55,055 nt of DNA from an uncultured Methylotenera sp. (GCF_946479685.1 NZ_CAMLGS010000014.1:1-55055); one strand, 5' to 3'; numbered from the stretch's first letter, positions 26,657 through 37,994 are shown. Numbers and translations: made by a program. Notes: generated by a model not told the origin, from the sequence alone.

Positions 26657-28827
26657 TGGTGAGATTTATCCAAAATTTCATGCTTAATCGCAAAGAGCGC
26701 GACCTAGTGGTGGTGCAGGCCGCTTGGCGCGAATGGCTGAGTGAAGATGCGCCGATTATTGCTTATATGTTCAAGGTGTTGCTGGCGTGTCTGTTGGCAA
26801 TGTGGCTGTCATTACGTTTTGAGTTAGACCAGCCGCGTACCGCCATGATGACGGTAGCGATTGTGATGCAGTTTCGCTCTGGCATGGTGTTTGCCAAAAG
26901 TTATTACCGTTTGTTAGGTACTAGTGTTGGTATTTTGGTGTCGTTCTTATTGGTAGCGCTGTTTGCCCAGGAGCGTGTGCTATTTTTGGTATGTATGGGA
27001 GTATGGATAGGGTTGTGTACCGCTGGCTCCATGATATTCCGTAATTATCAGTCTTATGCTTTCGTGCTGGCAGGCTACACACTGTGTATTGTCGGTTTAC
27101 CTTCCACCATTACGCCTGAGCTGACATTTAATATCGGGGTCACGCGCATCTCAGAAATATTGATAGGGCTGATTTGCGCTACTTTAGTCAGTGATTTAGT
27201 TTTTCCGCAGCGCATGTGGGATGTGATGCTGGCGGCAGTACGCAGGCGCTTTAAAGACTTTTCAGATTTGTTGCGCACCACCGCGGTGAAACCAGTGCAG
27301 CCTGCTACCTCAACATCCACCTTGCTACGTTTTCTGGGAGACATCTTCAGCTTAGAGACGTTTCAGGCTTCGACTGGCATGGAGAATGATAAGTCACGTC
27401 TGCATAGGCAAAAACTCAGCCGCATGAATAATGAGTTTATGGAAGTCTCTACCAGTTTCCATGCTTTTGAGCAGCTGCTCAGGCGCCAGCACAATGATGC
27501 GCAGCCGCAAGTCAGTGAGGCTTTAAATGCAATATACCAGTCTTTGAGTGCCGCCATCAGCCTAGATGGGCGCAGTGCTAATACCGAGCAGGAAGCGATG
27601 ACGGTTAGCGGCCAGCTTGCGTCGTTCCGCAACCAGTTTGCTAGCTATGTTCAGGCTCAGCGCATACAGCTCACTGCTGATATTAGTGCCAATGAGCGCT
27701 TGGATTTTGAGACTGGTTGTGAATTGCTGCAACGACTGACCGATGAGCTTTATGTGTACACCACGACTTATGCATCACTCGCGGCTGCACAGAGTGCTGC
27801 CCCCACTGAAATCACTGCAGCACCTAAACAGGAAATGCATTTTGACCCGCTTGCCGTTACCTTGGCGGGAATACGCGGTGCTTTATCGCTCGCTATTTTG
27901 TCTGCGTTATGGATATTGACAGACTGGCGCTCCGGGGTGGAGGCCATCACGTTGGGTGTGATTTCGAGTACGCTGTTTGCTACTACACCATCACCTACGC
28001 GTACCATCAAAAACTTTATGATAGGTGCCATCATCGGCACTTTATTGGCTTACGTTTGTAATTTTCATTTACTAACGCAAGCGCATGGCTTTGGGATGCT
28101 GGCAGTTGCGGTGGCGCCGGGCATTATCATCGCTGCATGGCTGACAACCAAGCCAGCAACCGCGATTGTGGGCGCAGGGACTTTTATGGTGTACTTGATG
28201 CACATAGGCTTTAACAGCGCTTATAACAGCAACCCGGTGATCTTTATCAATGATGCTATTGCGGATTTATTAGCGGTGCTGATTTCCGGCATTATGTACG
28301 GCTTAATCGACCTGAGTAGTAGCCGTTGGTCACGGCAGCGTATTGCCAGATCGCTACGCAACTTAGTGGTAACTGCCTGCCGTGATAGCGTAGCGCTACG
28401 CCGTGGCCGCTTAGAAACTGCTGCGCGTGATCTGGTGCAACGTGCCGGTAGTGCGCAGCGTGTGGCCGTCAAAGAAGACCGTATGGTGATTGAATGGCTG
28501 TTATCCACCCTGGAGATCGGCCATGCAGTGATTGCGCTGCGCGAACATATGCAGGTGGTGGAGCATCCTTACATCAGCAATCTGCTAGCAATGAGTCTGG
28601 AGTCAGTTGCGCAGCTTTACGATGCTCCTACTGAGGCTTATCGCTTACAGGCGATTCACATCATAGACCATGCCATGACGGAAATTGCTCAGGCCAATAT
28701 CGACCTTGGTTTATCGCAATCCAGCCAACACCAAATGACGGTGATGCTGCACTTTATTCGCAGTGCGCTGTTGGATGAGGAGTCTGTGCTTGTCACTGGT
28801 GCGCAGGCAACATTGGAGAAACATTAA
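26656..28827 (+). CDS. FUSC-family inner-membrane exporter (AaeB-like)
   Basis: 723 residues: two membrane blocks (about residues 35-175, and 400-545 beginning LAGIRGALSLAILSALWILTDW) separated by a cytoplasmic helical domain, and a cytoplasmic C-terminal domain. This is the FUSC / p-hydroxybenzoate efflux AaeB architecture. With the DUF1656 and HlyD genes it makes an AaeXAB-like unit, here with its own outer-membrane component. Substrate inferred as aromatic or fusaric-type acids. Confidence 0.88.
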   Translation: MVRFIQNFMLNRKERDLVVVQAAWREWLSEDAPIIAYMFKVLLACLLAMWLSLRFELDQPRTAMMTVAIVMQFRSGMVFAKSYYRLLGTSVGILVSFLLVALFAQERVLFLVCMGVWIGLCTAGSMIFRNYQSYAFVLAGYTLCIVGLPSTITPELTFNIGVTRISEILIGLICATLVSDLVFPQRMWDVMLAAVRRRFKDFSDLLRTTAVKPVQPATSTSTLLRFLGDIFSLETFQASTGMENDKSRLHRQKLSRMNNEFMEVSTSFHAFEQLLRRQHNDAQPQVSEALNAIYQSLSAAISLDGRSANTEQEAMTVSGQLASFRNQFASYVQAQRIQLTADISANERLDFETGCELLQRLTDELYVYTTTYASLAAAQSAAPTEITAAPKQEMHFDPLAVTLAGIRGALSLAILSALWILTDWRSGVEAITLGVISSTLFATTPSPTRTIKNFMIGAIIGTLLAYVCNFHLLTQAHGFGMLAVAVAPGIIIAAWLTTKPATAIVGAGTFMVYLMHIGFNSAYNSNPVIFINDAIADLLAVLISGIMYGLIDLSSSRWSRQRIARSLRNLVVTACRDSVALRRGRLETAARDLVQRAGSAQRVAVKEDRMVIEWLLSTLEIGHAVIALREHMQVVEHPYISNLLAMSLESVAQLYDAPTEAYRLQAIHIIDHAMTEIAQANIDLGLSQSSQHQMTVMLHFIRSALLDEESVLVTGAQATLEKH

Positions 28828-28829
28828 CT

Positions 28830-29045
28830 ATGTCCGTAGAAATTGCACTGCCAGTTGAAGTTGCGTTGTTAGATGCGCTAGTTCCCAGCTTGTTATTTGC
28901 CTTTGTGGCTGCCGGGCTGGCTTCATTGATACTCGATTGGATATTTGTACGTTATGAAATTTACCGTTATCTATGGTACCCAGCCCTGTTTCGGCTTGCA
29001 CTGTTTATTTGCCTGTTTGCCGTATTTGGGCTTTGCATCTACTGA
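28830..29045 (+). CDS. DUF1656 small membrane protein (AaeX-like)
   Basis: 71 residues with two membrane segments (ALVPSLLFAFVAAGLASLILDWIF and FRLALFICLFAVFGLCIY) and the connecting RYEIYRYLWYPALFR, the pattern of DUF1656/AaeX proteins that accompany FUSC exporters. It begins 2 bp after the FUSC stop. Confidence 0.88.
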   Translation: MSVEIALPVEVALLDALVPSLLFAFVAAGLASLILDWIFVRYEIYRYLWYPALFRLALFICLFAVFGLCIY

Positions 29046-29056
29046 AAGGAAACACC

Positions 29057-29938
29057 ATGAAAGTGTTTAATAAAACGCTACTTAGAGTCTCATTCACACT
29101 GGTATTGGTGATTGTCGCCATCACCTTGGGGCGTATGCTGTGGGTACGTTATATGGATTCGCCATGGACTCGTGACGGTAGAGTGCGCGCTGATGTGGTG
29201 AATATTGCACCGGATGTTGCCGGACTAGTGACCGAGGTGGCTGTGCATGACAACCAAATGGTGCGTCGCGGTGACGTATTGTTCAGGATAGATAACGAGC
29301 ATTACCAACATGCGCTTAACCAAGCCAAAGCCACTGTTAACCAGCGCAAAGCCATGCTGGATATGAAGCGTGGGCAGGCATCGCGTCGTGCCGCACTGGA
29401 TGACCAAGTGATTTCACGTGAAAATAGAGAAGATACCGATATGGTGGCCATTAGTGCCAAAGCCGAGTATGAAGCCGCCTTGTCGCAACTGGACCAAGCC
29501 AAACTTAACTTGGAGCGTACCGTGGTGCGTTCTCCGGTTGATGGCTGGGTATCTAACCTGTTGGTGCGCCCTGGTGATTTTGCCCAAGTGGGCGCTGCCA
29601 AGCTGGCTGTGATTGATCAGCACTCATTTTGGGTTTATGGTTACTTTGAAGAGCATAAATTAGCCCTGATCAATATCGGCGATCCAGCAGAAGTGAAGCT
29701 GCTAGGATCTAACCGCGTGTTACATGGGCATGTAGAAAGTATTGCGCATGGTATTACGGATAGAGATAACCCTACCGATGTGCGCTTGTTAGCAAACGTG
29801 AATCCAAGTTTTAACTGGGTGCGTTTAGCGCAGCGGGTGCCGGTGCGCATTAGTCTGGACAATATTCCTAAAGATTTGACCTTGGTAGCTGGGATGACCT
29901 GCGCGGTGATTGTGCATCCCAGTACCGATAAAAAATAA
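29057..29938 (+). CDS. HlyD-family periplasmic adaptor (AaeA-like)
   Basis: 293 residues. N-terminal membrane anchor (LLRVSFTLVLVIVAITLGRML), split biotinyl-lipoyl domain (NIAPDVAGLVTEVAVHDNQMVRRGDVLFRID ... VVRSPVDGWVSNLLVRPGDFAQVG), helical hairpin (ALNQAKATVNQRKAM) and beta-barrel domain. ATG 29057 has AAAGGA 6 bp upstream; the ORF can be extended upstream only by overlapping the DUF1656 gene. Links the FUSC exporter to the NodT channel. Confidence 0.92.
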   Translation: MKVFNKTLLRVSFTLVLVIVAITLGRMLWVRYMDSPWTRDGRVRADVVNIAPDVAGLVTEVAVHDNQMVRRGDVLFRIDNEHYQHALNQAKATVNQRKAMLDMKRGQASRRAALDDQVISRENREDTDMVAISAKAEYEAALSQLDQAKLNLERTVVRSPVDGWVSNLLVRPGDFAQVGAAKLAVIDQHSFWVYGYFEEHKLALINIGDPAEVKLLGSNRVLHGHVESIAHGITDRDNPTDVRLLANVNPSFNWVRLAQRVPVRISLDNIPKDLTLVAGMTCAVIVHPSTDKK

Positions 29939-29963
29939 CAGGGTTTAGCTTGGGGCCGCTAGT

Positions 29964-29988
29964 GTTTAGGCGCATCTGGCGCCTAAAC
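29964..29988. terminator. Hairpin between convergent efflux operon and chemoreceptor gene
   Basis: GTTTAGGCGC (29964-29973) / GCGCCTAAAC (29979-29988), a perfect 10-bp stem with a 5-base loop. It overlaps the last codons and stop of the minus-strand chemoreceptor gene. No T tract on either side, so terminator function is uncertain. Confidence 0.55.
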
Positions 29989-32900
29989 ATGCTCCCAGTG
30001 TGCAGTCGCATAGTCAGCGCTGCGTGCTCTTGCGACCAGGCTTTGCGGGCTGGCGAACTGTGGTTTAGCCGCAGGGTGCATTTTAATCACATTGTCGGTA
30101 AGCGTGATATTGGCATCATCCAGTTTAAATACGCTGACAGCATCCGCTAAGGCGCTAGCTTGCTCTAGTAGTGATTGTGCCGCCGCCGTTGCCTCCTCTA
30201 CCAGCGCCGCATTTTGCTGCGTTGCCTCATCCATGCTGGTCATGGCAGCGTTGACTTGATCAATACCTGAGCTTTGCTCTATAGAGGCAGTGGCGATTTC
30301 GCTAATAATATCAGCTACTTGCTGCACTGAAGCCACCACTTCTTCCATGGTCTTACCTGCGTTCTCCACTTGTTTGGTACCTTCAAATGTTTTGCTCACA
30401 GAGTCATTAATCAGCGCTTTAATCTCTTTGGCGGCGCTGGCCGAGCGTTGTGCCAGGCTTCTTACTTCACCAGCCACTACCGCAAAGCCACGGCCTTGTT
30501 CACCTGCTCTGGCGGCTTCCACCGCCGCATTTAGCGCCAGGATGTTGGTTTGGAAGGCTATGCTGTCAATTACCGCAATAATGTCTTCAATTTTGCGCGC
30601 ACTCTCATTAATTGCACTCATGGTAACCACTGCTTCTGAAACCACCTCACCACCTTTTACCGCAACGCCGGAGGCATTGAGTGCTAACTGATTGGCGCGC
30701 TTGGCGTTATCTGCATTACGTTTCACCGTTGATGCTAACTCTTCCATGCTGGCTGCTGTTTCTTCCAGGTTAGCAGCCTGCTGCTCGGTGCGTAAGGAGA
30801 GGTCGTTATTGCCAGAGGTGATTTCTTCCGCAGCAGTGTTAATGGTTTCTACTGAGGCTTTTACTGTGGCAATCGGGCCAACAATCATTTCCAGGGTTTC
30901 ATTCACGCCTTCTACAATTTTTCTAAAGTCACCCAAGTGCGTGCTGGCATCTACGCGTACTGACACTCTGCCTTCATGTGCCGCGTTAGAGAGGATATTC
31001 ACATCACTGACCAGGGCGTTAATTGAGGTGATGCAGGTGTTGAGGTTGTCTTTAATGTTGTTGAAGTCACCATTAAAATTGGCGGTGATTTTTGCCGGAA
31101 TCTCGCCTCTAGCAATGTGTTCCAAATTGTTGGCCGCCATATTCAGTGGGGTGACAATCGCATCTAGGGTGGCGTTCAGGCCTTCAATCACTTTGCGATA
31201 CTCACCTAAATGTTGAGCCGCATCGGCACGTGTGGTGAGTGCGCCAGCTTCAGCATCTTTTGCCAGTAAGTTGGCATCTGCCACCAGTGCTTTAATGGCA
31301 AGGCCACACGCATTCAAATTGTTTTTGATGATATTGAAATCACCGTGATAATTATCAGTGATTTCAGCTGGAATCACGCCTTTAGATAAATTGTCTACAT
31401 AATTAGCCGCCATGGTGAGTGGGGTGATAATCGCGTCCAGCAGCTGGTTAATGCCGCTGCTGATGTCTTGAATCACGCCGGTTGGCAAGGTGCTGGTGTC
31501 AATACGCTCACTTAGGTTACCTGCTACTGCTTGCTGAATCAGTTCTGCGACATTTTTCTCGGCAATCACTTCTGCGGTGCGATCACTCCACTGTGTCATT
31601 TGGCCTAAGGCATAGCCATCGGTTTCATCATACACTGGGCTTACCACTAATTGCAGGTGGTGATTAGCCATGGTGGTGTCTATGGTTTTGGGGCTGGTGC
31701 TTGCAGTGGCAAGCTGTTCGCGGTCTGCGGCATTCTCTAAATACTGGCTAATATTCTCGCCCATCATGCTATTTAATGTGAACTCAGGGTGATATTGCTG
31801 AATGTCGGCATGCATGCGCTCAAACAAAGTCTTGGCTGCATGGTTCATGTAAATGAGGCGGTTATCGCGGTTAGATAAAGTCACGGCAATCGATGCCTGG
31901 TCTAACGTAGCCTTGATGCGGTTAATGCTGCTGACCGCTTCCTTGTGGTCAAAGTCCAGTCTGGTTTTCAGTGCATGATAAGCATCTACAACGTCAGTCA
32001 ATTCATCTCTATGCTCAGATCTGGGTACCAGCTTGTTATTCATTTCCTCCGCACTTTCGCGCAAGTTACTGCCGATAGCACGCAAGCGTGGGATGATAGA
32101 GCGATTGAGATTCCAGCCTAATAGGCCGCACACCATCAGCGCCACCACAATAAACGCAATCGCGTAATTTCTATGTTTTATATAGTTGGCCTGCGTTACC
32201 TCGTACTCCGCAGCTACACCGGCATAGTGTAGGCTGCTAAGCTTGTTCAGGCTTTCGGTGAGCGGGTCTATCGCTTTATATACATCTGAAGTATTAAATG
32301 TCATCAAGCGCTCGATATCATCACTGCGAATAATACCTTGCAGCAACACAGCAGATTCCAGCGCAGTATCAAATAATGGCTGAATCTCAGTGGCTAACGC
32401 GGATTCGCTTTCTGCATGCGGGCTGGCTAAGTAGTCTTTCCATTCTTTATCTAATACCTGTAGTGCTTGGTCTACATTGGCGGCAGCCTCGCCTGAGGTA
32501 ATGATGCCTCGTTGCAGCTTTTGGCCGGTGCTGACAATATTGGTGCTGAACATGTCGTTAATCACTTTTAACTGCTTGAGCGGCTGCACTCTTTTTTTGT
32601 AGACGCTTTCCAGACCGTTATTGCTTTGCTTAATGCCAGAAATGCCGTTAAAGCCTAGCATGCAGGTGGTTAATGCCACCATGATAAAAATACCGGCGAT
32701 TTTGTTGTTAATCGTAATGCGGTTGCTAAACTCTTTAGTTTTTCTTAATAGAGCGGTATGCCAGCGCTCTTCGTGTTTAATGGCGCGGTAATGTGCCCGT
32801 GCTTTCTCAATTTGTTCTTTACTGGCCTTTTTGCTTACGGACATATAGCCAACCACTTTGCCATGTTCACGCACGGTGGTAACGCAGGAATATACCCAAA

Positions 32901-33177
32901 AATGGTCCCCATTTTGGCATAGGCCTTGTTCTACGCCTATCCACGGTTTTTTGCTTTGCAGCGTCATCCAGATATCGGTGAGAATTTCTTTTGGCATCTC
33001 AGGATGATGGATGATGCTTTGTTTATTGCCGATCAGGTCTTGCTCATTAAAACCGGTCACTTCTATAAAGTCGCGGTTTACGTAGGTAATTTTTCCTTCT
33101 AAATCAGTTTTTAAGACGATGGAAACTGATTCATTAATGTCTCGTTCATGTTGCGTTAATGTGATACTAGTTTTCAT
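29983..33177 (-). CDS. Methyl-accepting chemotaxis protein with PAS and poly-HAMP repeats
   Basis: 1064 residues, much longer than a standard MCP (~550). Order: N-terminal Aer-like PAS ([26 protein letters not shown]); TM1 (~158-178, [17 protein letters not shown]); periplasmic four-helix sensor; TM2 (~336-356, [17 protein letters not shown]); HAMP; second PAS (~420-530, ITVTLSN-like; [19 protein letters not shown]). Then about 2.5 copies of a ~93-residue HAMP-type repeat ([14 protein letters not shown] / [26 protein letters not shown] / [13 protein letters not shown]). The signalling domain has the hairpin [17 protein letters not shown]. No CheR pentapeptide at the end. It lies 89 bp downstream of the EAL-GGDEF gene, possibly one transcript. 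Confidence 0.9.
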   Translation of the reverse strand: MKTSITLTQHERDINESVSIVLKTDLEGKITYVNRDFIEVTGFNEQDLIGNKQSIIHHPEMPKEILTDIWMTLQSKKPWIGVEQGLCQNGDHFWVYSCVTTVREHGKVVGYMSVSKKASKEQIEKARAHYRAIKHEERWHTALLRKTKEFSNRITINNKIAGIFIMVALTTCMLGFNGISGIKQSNNGLESVYKKRVQPLKQLKVINDMFSTNIVSTGQKLQRGIITSGEAAANVDQALQVLDKEWKDYLASPHAESESALATEIQPLFDTALESAVLLQGIIRSDDIERLMTFNTSDVYKAIDPLTESLNKLSSLHYAGVAAEYEVTQANYIKHRNYAIAFIVVALMVCGLLGWNLNRSIIPRLRAIGSNLRESAEEMNNKLVPRSEHRDELTDVVDAYHALKTRLDFDHKEAVSSINRIKATLDQASIAVTLSNRDNRLIYMNHAAKTLFERMHADIQQYHPEFTLNSMMGENISQYLENAADREQLATASTSPKTIDTTMANHHLQLVVSPVYDETDGYALGQMTQWSDRTAEVIAEKNVAELIQQAVAGNLSERIDTSTLPTGVIQDISSGINQLLDAIITPLTMAANYVDNLSKGVIPAEITDNYHGDFNIIKNNLNACGLAIKALVADANLLAKDAEAGALTTRADAAQHLGEYRKVIEGLNATLDAIVTPLNMAANNLEHIARGEIPAKITANFNGDFNNIKDNLNTCITSINALVSDVNILSNAAHEGRVSVRVDASTHLGDFRKIVEGVNETLEMIVGPIATVKASVETINTAAEEITSGNNDLSLRTEQQAANLEETAASMEELASTVKRNADNAKRANQLALNASGVAVKGGEVVSEAVVTMSAINESARKIEDIIAVIDSIAFQTNILALNAAVEAARAGEQGRGFAVVAGEVRSLAQRSASAAKEIKALINDSVSKTFEGTKQVENAGKTMEEVVASVQQVADIISEIATASIEQSSGIDQVNAAMTSMDEATQQNAALVEEATAAAQSLLEQASALADAVSVFKLDDANITLTDNVIKMHPAAKPQFASPQSLVARARSADYATAHWEHV

Positions 33178-33266
33178 TGCACACCTTTTTTATTCTTTGT
33201 GTAACAAACATGGAATAGCGCGAATAAATGACGCAAATGCGCTAGGGTTGGATTTTGCTAAAGCTG

Positions 33267-35090
33267 TCATGCCGCCATTTCTACAATGGATTCGTGAGGG
33301 CTTCGGCGTTCTATGAATAGGCTATTGCCGGGCACTTCTTTGGCCTGCTTCTTGGCGTTGACGCACGCGGTTGAAACTTCGTGATGCGAGTCATAAAGCG
33401 CGGAATTTACAATGAGAGCGCCTATCGACAAGCTGATAAAGGGGTGAAAGCGCGGTTCCCCCTGACGGTCTTGCGTGATGATGCCGCCGTTTTTCTGGTC
33501 AGCGGTTGAGTAAAAGGATGGGGCTACTTTAGCTATCTGCGCTAACAGCGTATTGCAGCGGCTTTCCCAGTTTTTGCTTTGAAACAGGATGATAAAATCA
33601 TCGCCACCGATATGGCCGACAAAGTCATACGGGCCGCAGGCATCTGCCAGTATCTGGCCGGTTCTCTGTATCACTTCATCCCCTTTTTTGTAGCCATATA
33701 CATCGTTATAAGGTTTGAAGTAATCCAGATCGCAGTAGCAGGCCACAAATTGCGTGCCTGATTGCAGCAGGCTATCAATCTGCTCACTAATCGGTACGTT
33801 GCCCGGCAGTAAAGTCAGCGGGTTGGCATAGCGTGCGGTATCAATCTGCATTTTGGTGATAAGCCTGAGTAAATCATGTCCGCTTGCCATGCCTGCGTAT
33901 ACCCCATTTTCGGTCACAATAAAACCGGCAGAAAGATGGTGCGGCTTGCTTTGCAGGATGAGATCACTCAGGTTTTTAAGGCTGGTGTCTTTATCTACAA
34001 TCAGTGCCGATTTATCCGTCATCATTTCGCATGGGCGCTGTCCGTATAACTCCCTGCGGAAAGGGCGGGCGTAATCGTTAATCATGATGGTGCGGTTAAT
34101 CAGGCCGATTGGCTTGCCATCCTGAACTACTGGGATGGAGTACAGTTCTTGGTTCTCATCGAACATTTTGAACACATCTTCGTTCAGGCAGTTTGGGCTC
34201 ACCGGCGTGGCATGTTTCAGCAGTTTTTCAACCGTAGCGCGATTTTGCAGTAGGTTTTCGCGCTCGGATTCAAACCTGACCAGTGTGTGGATAATGTCAG
34301 AGGATGCTTCTAATATAGGCGTAGGGTGTGGTCTGGCGATATGGTAGCCTTGGCTGTAGGCAATGCCTAAATCGCGAATTGCCATCAATTGCTCATGCGA
34401 TTCAATACCTTCTGCAATCACTTGTGCACCTGATTTCTCTGCGATTTCCTGAATGGAGCGCGCGAATTGCAGTTTGACTGCATCTTGGTGGATATTCTGG
34501 GTGAAGTGCTTATCAATCTTGACGTAGTCAGGGCGGATTTCTGACCATAAACGCAGCCCGGAGAAGCCTTCGCCTAAATCGTCGATAGCAATTTCAAAGC
34601 CCATGTCCCTATAGTGATGAGTGGCATCGCGCATCAGCTGGTAATCCAGCGTTTGCGCGTTTTCTGTGAGCTCAATGATGACTTGGTTAGGCTTTAGACC
34701 CAGTGCCTCCATATATTTAAGAGTCTCACCAGATTTTGAGTATTTTTGTAATAAGATATCTGGACTAATATTGAGGAAGATCTTGCCCGGTAGGTTTTGC
34801 TTGGCAAATGATTCAAGCACGGTTTGACGACACAGGTATTCCAGCTCGGTGACTAAGCCGCAGCTTCTGGCCATAGCAAATAGCGCCATCGGCGAGTGCA
34901 GCATGCTGTTAATTGGTCCGCGGATTAAACCTTCGTAGCCAATAAACTTGCCTTGCTGCATATTGAGTATTGGCTGGAACACAGCGGTGAGCTGTCTGTT
35001 TTGAATAATATCGTGTAGGTGTAGGCAAGCTGCCTCATTGGGGCATGGACCGAGCTCCGTCATCCATGCCGGATTACTCTCTGTGCTCAT
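33267..35090 (-). CDS. EAL-CBS-GGDEF cyclic-di-GMP protein
   Basis: 607 residues. N-terminal EAL phosphodiesterase domain with YEGLIRG (EGL variant), NISPDILLQ, IELTEN, AIDDLGEGFSGL, DYVKID and VIAEGIES, so most catalytic residues are kept. A central CBS pair (~residues 300-420; SIPVVQDGKPIGLINRTIM, AGFIVTENGVYAGMASGHDLL) is followed by a C-terminal GGDEF domain with the variant GGDDF (HIGGDDFIILFQS). It may degrade c-di-GMP, with CBS binding a nucleotide; cyclase activity is uncertain. No membrane segments. Confidence 0.9.
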   Translation of the reverse strand: MSTESNPAWMTELGPCPNEAACLHLHDIIQNRQLTAVFQPILNMQQGKFIGYEGLIRGPINSMLHSPMALFAMARSCGLVTELEYLCRQTVLESFAKQNLPGKIFLNISPDILLQKYSKSGETLKYMEALGLKPNQVIIELTENAQTLDYQLMRDATHHYRDMGFEIAIDDLGEGFSGLRLWSEIRPDYVKIDKHFTQNIHQDAVKLQFARSIQEIAEKSGAQVIAEGIESHEQLMAIRDLGIAYSQGYHIARPHPTPILEASSDIIHTLVRFESERENLLQNRATVEKLLKHATPVSPNCLNEDVFKMFDENQELYSIPVVQDGKPIGLINRTIMINDYARPFRRELYGQRPCEMMTDKSALIVDKDTSLKNLSDLILQSKPHHLSAGFIVTENGVYAGMASGHDLLRLITKMQIDTARYANPLTLLPGNVPISEQIDSLLQSGTQFVACYCDLDYFKPYNDVYGYKKGDEVIQRTGQILADACGPYDFVGHIGGDDFIILFQSKNWESRCNTLLAQIAKVAPSFYSTADQKNGGIITQDRQGEPRFHPFISLSIGALIVNSALYDSHHEVSTACVNAKKQAKEVPGNSLFIERRSPHESIVEMAA

Positions 35091-35232
35091 TTAGACCTCT
35101 AAATCGTCTTGTCATGGTGGTGCATATTGACGATTGAATGTGACATGGGTGTGACGGTTTGATGACACTTAATAATTCATACTCACTATTGTCATTTTTA
35201 ATGTGTATGCATTAAGCGCACTATTTTATTGT

Positions 35233-35300
35233 GAGTTAAATGTCACTGGGGCTTAAATGTCACCAGGGCTTAAATGCCACATTGAGTTAAATGCTGTCAT
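35233..35300. repeat. 17-bp tandem repeat, 4 copies, upstream of mutS
   Basis: Four units with an exact 17-bp period, each containing TTAAATG (35236, 35253, 35270, 35287): GAGTTAAATGTCACTGG, GGCTTAAATGTCACCAG, GGCTTAAATGCCACATT, GAGTTAAATGCTGTCAT. It lies in the 279-bp divergent region between the EAL-GGDEF gene and mutS, 70 bp ahead of the mutS ATG. Confidence 0.85.
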
Positions 35301-35369
35301 TTGCGTGTGATAGGTTAAAATCTAACTTAACTTAAAATATGTGAATAACTCAAATCTGTGAATCGTTGA

Positions 35370-37994
35370 ATGACTACCGCGACATCCCCTCAGGCAGCTA
35401 ACGCTGTAGCCCCCAATCTTGAAAGCCATACACCTATGATGCGCCAGTATCTGGGTTTAAAGGCGCAGCATCCTGATATGCTGCTGTTTTATCGTATGGG
35501 TGACTTTTACGAGCTGTTTTTTGAGGATGCGGAGAAGGCATCGCGCTTGTTAGGGATCACCTTAACGCAGCGTGGCAGCAGCAATGGGCAGCCGATTAAA
35601 ATGGCGGGGATACCTTACCATGCCGCGGAACAGTATCTGGCCAAGCTGGCCAAAATGGGCGAGGCGGTGGCAATTTGCGAGCAAGTGGGCGACCCGGCTA
35701 CCAGCAAAGGCCCCGTAGCGCGTGAGGTGGCGCGCATTCTTACCCCAGGTACACTGACCGATGCAGCGCTGTTAGATGAGTCACGTGATAATCAATTACT
35801 CAGTATTTTTCAGGCGGATGGCGTAGTCGGCCTAGCGCGCTTGAATCTGGCTTCTGGTAGCTTTATTTTGAGCGAAGTGGCGGTAGGCTTGCTAGCGCAG
35901 GAGCTTGAGCGTATCGCCCCTAGCGAGATGCTGCTTGCCGATGATTTTCAACATCACGCATTGAATGCAAGCAAAGTGGCAAAGCGTCGTTTAAGCGCGT
36001 GGCAGTTTGATTTTGATAGTGCGTTTGCCACCCTCACCAAGCAATTTAATACTTATGATCTGAACGGTTTTGGCTGCGCAGATATGCGCCCTGCCATTTG
36101 TGCCGCGGGCGCTTTGCTAGACTACGTAAAGCATACGCAACGTACCACCTTGCCGCATATTAATGCCCTGAGTGTGGAAACCACCAGCGCTTATTTGCAG
36201 CTAGATGCGGCAACCAGGCGTAATTTGGAAATTGATCTGACCTTACGCGGTGAGGCTAGTCCTACCTTATATTCTTTGCTTAATACGACGCAGACGGCAA
36301 TGGGCGCGCGTTTATTACGGCATTGGTTGCACCATCCGTTACAAGACCGCAACTTGGTGATGCAACGACATGAGGCGATAGCTGACCTTACGCAAACCAA
36401 CCAGTTTTTAAGTCTGCGCCAGACCTTAAAGTCAGTTGCGGATATTGAGCGTATCACCGCGCGCGTGGCACTTAAAACTGCACGCCCTAGAGATTTATCT
36501 GGCTTGGCCGTGAGTTTGCAGCAATTGCCGTTGCTGCAAGCGCAGCTTGCGCAGCAGTCGGCGAGTTTGCTGCAAACCTTGGCGAGTCATTTAATGCCGC
36601 CGACAGAGGTAATGCACTTATTAAATACGGCCATCAAAGCCGAGCCTAGCGTGGTGTTGCGTGAAGGCGGTGTGATTGCTGATGGCTATGACGCTGAGTT
36701 GGATGAACTGCGTGCGATACAAACTAATCATGGTGAGTTTCTGCTGAGTTTTGAAGCCGCTGAAAAAGAGCGTACCGGTATTACCAACCTGAAGGTGGAA
36801 TACAACAGCGTGCATGGCTTTTATATTGAAATGAGCCGCACTCAGGCGGAATCTGCCCCCGCTGAATATAGACGCCGCCAAACGCTAAAAAATGTAGAGC
36901 GCTTTATCACCCCTGAGCTTAAAGCGTTTGAAGATAAAGTATTGAGTGCTAATGACCGTGCGTTAGCGCGTGAAAAGATGCTGTATGAGCAAGTGCTGGC
37001 GGAGCTGGGGCAATATATCGCCGCATTACAAACCAACGCGGGTGCGGTGGCCGCGTTAGATGTGCTGTGTTGCTTTACCGAGCGTGCCATCAGTTTAAAT
37101 TACGTGGCGCCCATGTTTACCACAGAGGCGGGGCTAGAGGTGATTAATGGCCGCCATCCAGTGGTAGAGCAGATTTCTCAGACCACAGGCCAGCCGTTTA
37201 TCGCCAATGATGTGGTGCTTAATCCTTACCGCCAGTTGTTATTGATTACCGGCCCTAATATGGGCGGTAAATCTACCTTTATGCGGCAGACCGCGTTGAT
37301 TGTGCTATTGGCATATTGCGGCTGCTATGTACCGGCGACGAGCGTGAAGATAGGCGAGATTGACCGCATCATGACGCGTATTGGTGCATCTGATGACTTG
37401 GCGGGTGGGCGCTCCACCTTTATGGTAGAGATGACGGAAACCGCCAATATTCTGCATAACGCCAGTGATAAGAGCTTGGTGTTACTGGATGAAATCGGCC
37501 GCGGTACTTCTACCTTTGATGGTTTGAGTTTGGCTTGGGCCGTGGCTAAGCAGTTGTTAGAGAAAAATCGTGCCTACACTCTATTTGCCACGCATTATTT
37601 TGAGCTGACACGTATCGTGGATGAGTTTAAATATGCTGCTAATGTACATTTGGATGCGGTAGAGCATGGCAACAGCATCGTATTTATGCATAAAGTAGAA
37701 GAGGGGGCTGCCAACCAAAGCTATGGTTTGCAAGTTGCACAGTTGGCGGGCATCCCTAAGCCCGTTATTAGTGCAGCAAAACGCAAACTTGCCCAATTGG
37801 AGCTCAATCAGGTGGCAAGTCAGGATGCATCTAGCGTGCCGCAGGTGGATATGTTTATGCACACCGAGCAAGTGGCTGAGGTGCCGCTGCATCCCGTATT
37901 GGCGGAATTAGAATCACTGCAAGTTGATGACCTGACGCCTAAGCAGGCGTTGGATCTACTATACCGTTTAAAAGAAGCGGCCAACCTGGCTTAA
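35370..37994 (+). CDS. mutS: DNA mismatch repair protein MutS
   Basis: Recognises mismatches and starts repair. 874 residues, normal length. Mismatch-reading Phe-x-Glu at F46-Y-E48 ([11 protein letters not shown]); ATPase Walker [15 protein letters not shown] near residue 627; Walker [24 protein letters not shown]. The C-terminal tail ends [19 protein letters not shown], the tetramerisation region. ATG 35370 begins immediately after a short stretch with GTG/TGA in another frame; the ribosome binding site is weak. Confidence 0.97.
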   Translation: MTTATSPQAANAVAPNLESHTPMMRQYLGLKAQHPDMLLFYRMGDFYELFFEDAEKASRLLGITLTQRGSSNGQPIKMAGIPYHAAEQYLAKLAKMGEAVAICEQVGDPATSKGPVAREVARILTPGTLTDAALLDESRDNQLLSIFQADGVVGLARLNLASGSFILSEVAVGLLAQELERIAPSEMLLADDFQHHALNASKVAKRRLSAWQFDFDSAFATLTKQFNTYDLNGFGCADMRPAICAAGALLDYVKHTQRTTLPHINALSVETTSAYLQLDAATRRNLEIDLTLRGEASPTLYSLLNTTQTAMGARLLRHWLHHPLQDRNLVMQRHEAIADLTQTNQFLSLRQTLKSVADIERITARVALKTARPRDLSGLAVSLQQLPLLQAQLAQQSASLLQTLASHLMPPTEVMHLLNTAIKAEPSVVLREGGVIADGYDAELDELRAIQTNHGEFLLSFEAAEKERTGITNLKVEYNSVHGFYIEMSRTQAESAPAEYRRRQTLKNVERFITPELKAFEDKVLSANDRALAREKMLYEQVLAELGQYIAALQTNAGAVAALDVLCCFTERAISLNYVAPMFTTEAGLEVINGRHPVVEQISQTTGQPFIANDVVLNPYRQLLLITGPNMGGKSTFMRQTALIVLLAYCGCYVPATSVKIGEIDRIMTRIGASDDLAGGRSTFMVEMTETANILHNASDKSLVLLDEIGRGTSTFDGLSLAWAVAKQLLEKNRAYTLFATHYFELTRIVDEFKYAANVHLDAVEHGNSIVFMHKVEEGAANQSYGLQVAQLAGIPKPVISAAKRKLAQLELNQVASQDASSVPQVDMFMHTEQVAEVPLHPVLAELESLQVDDLTPKQALDLLYRLKEAANLA

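Noticed and set aside
30290..31216. Plus-strand ORFs of 133 and 174 residues opposite the chemoreceptor
   Set aside because: Shadows of a strongly supported coding frame with no recognisable domain.
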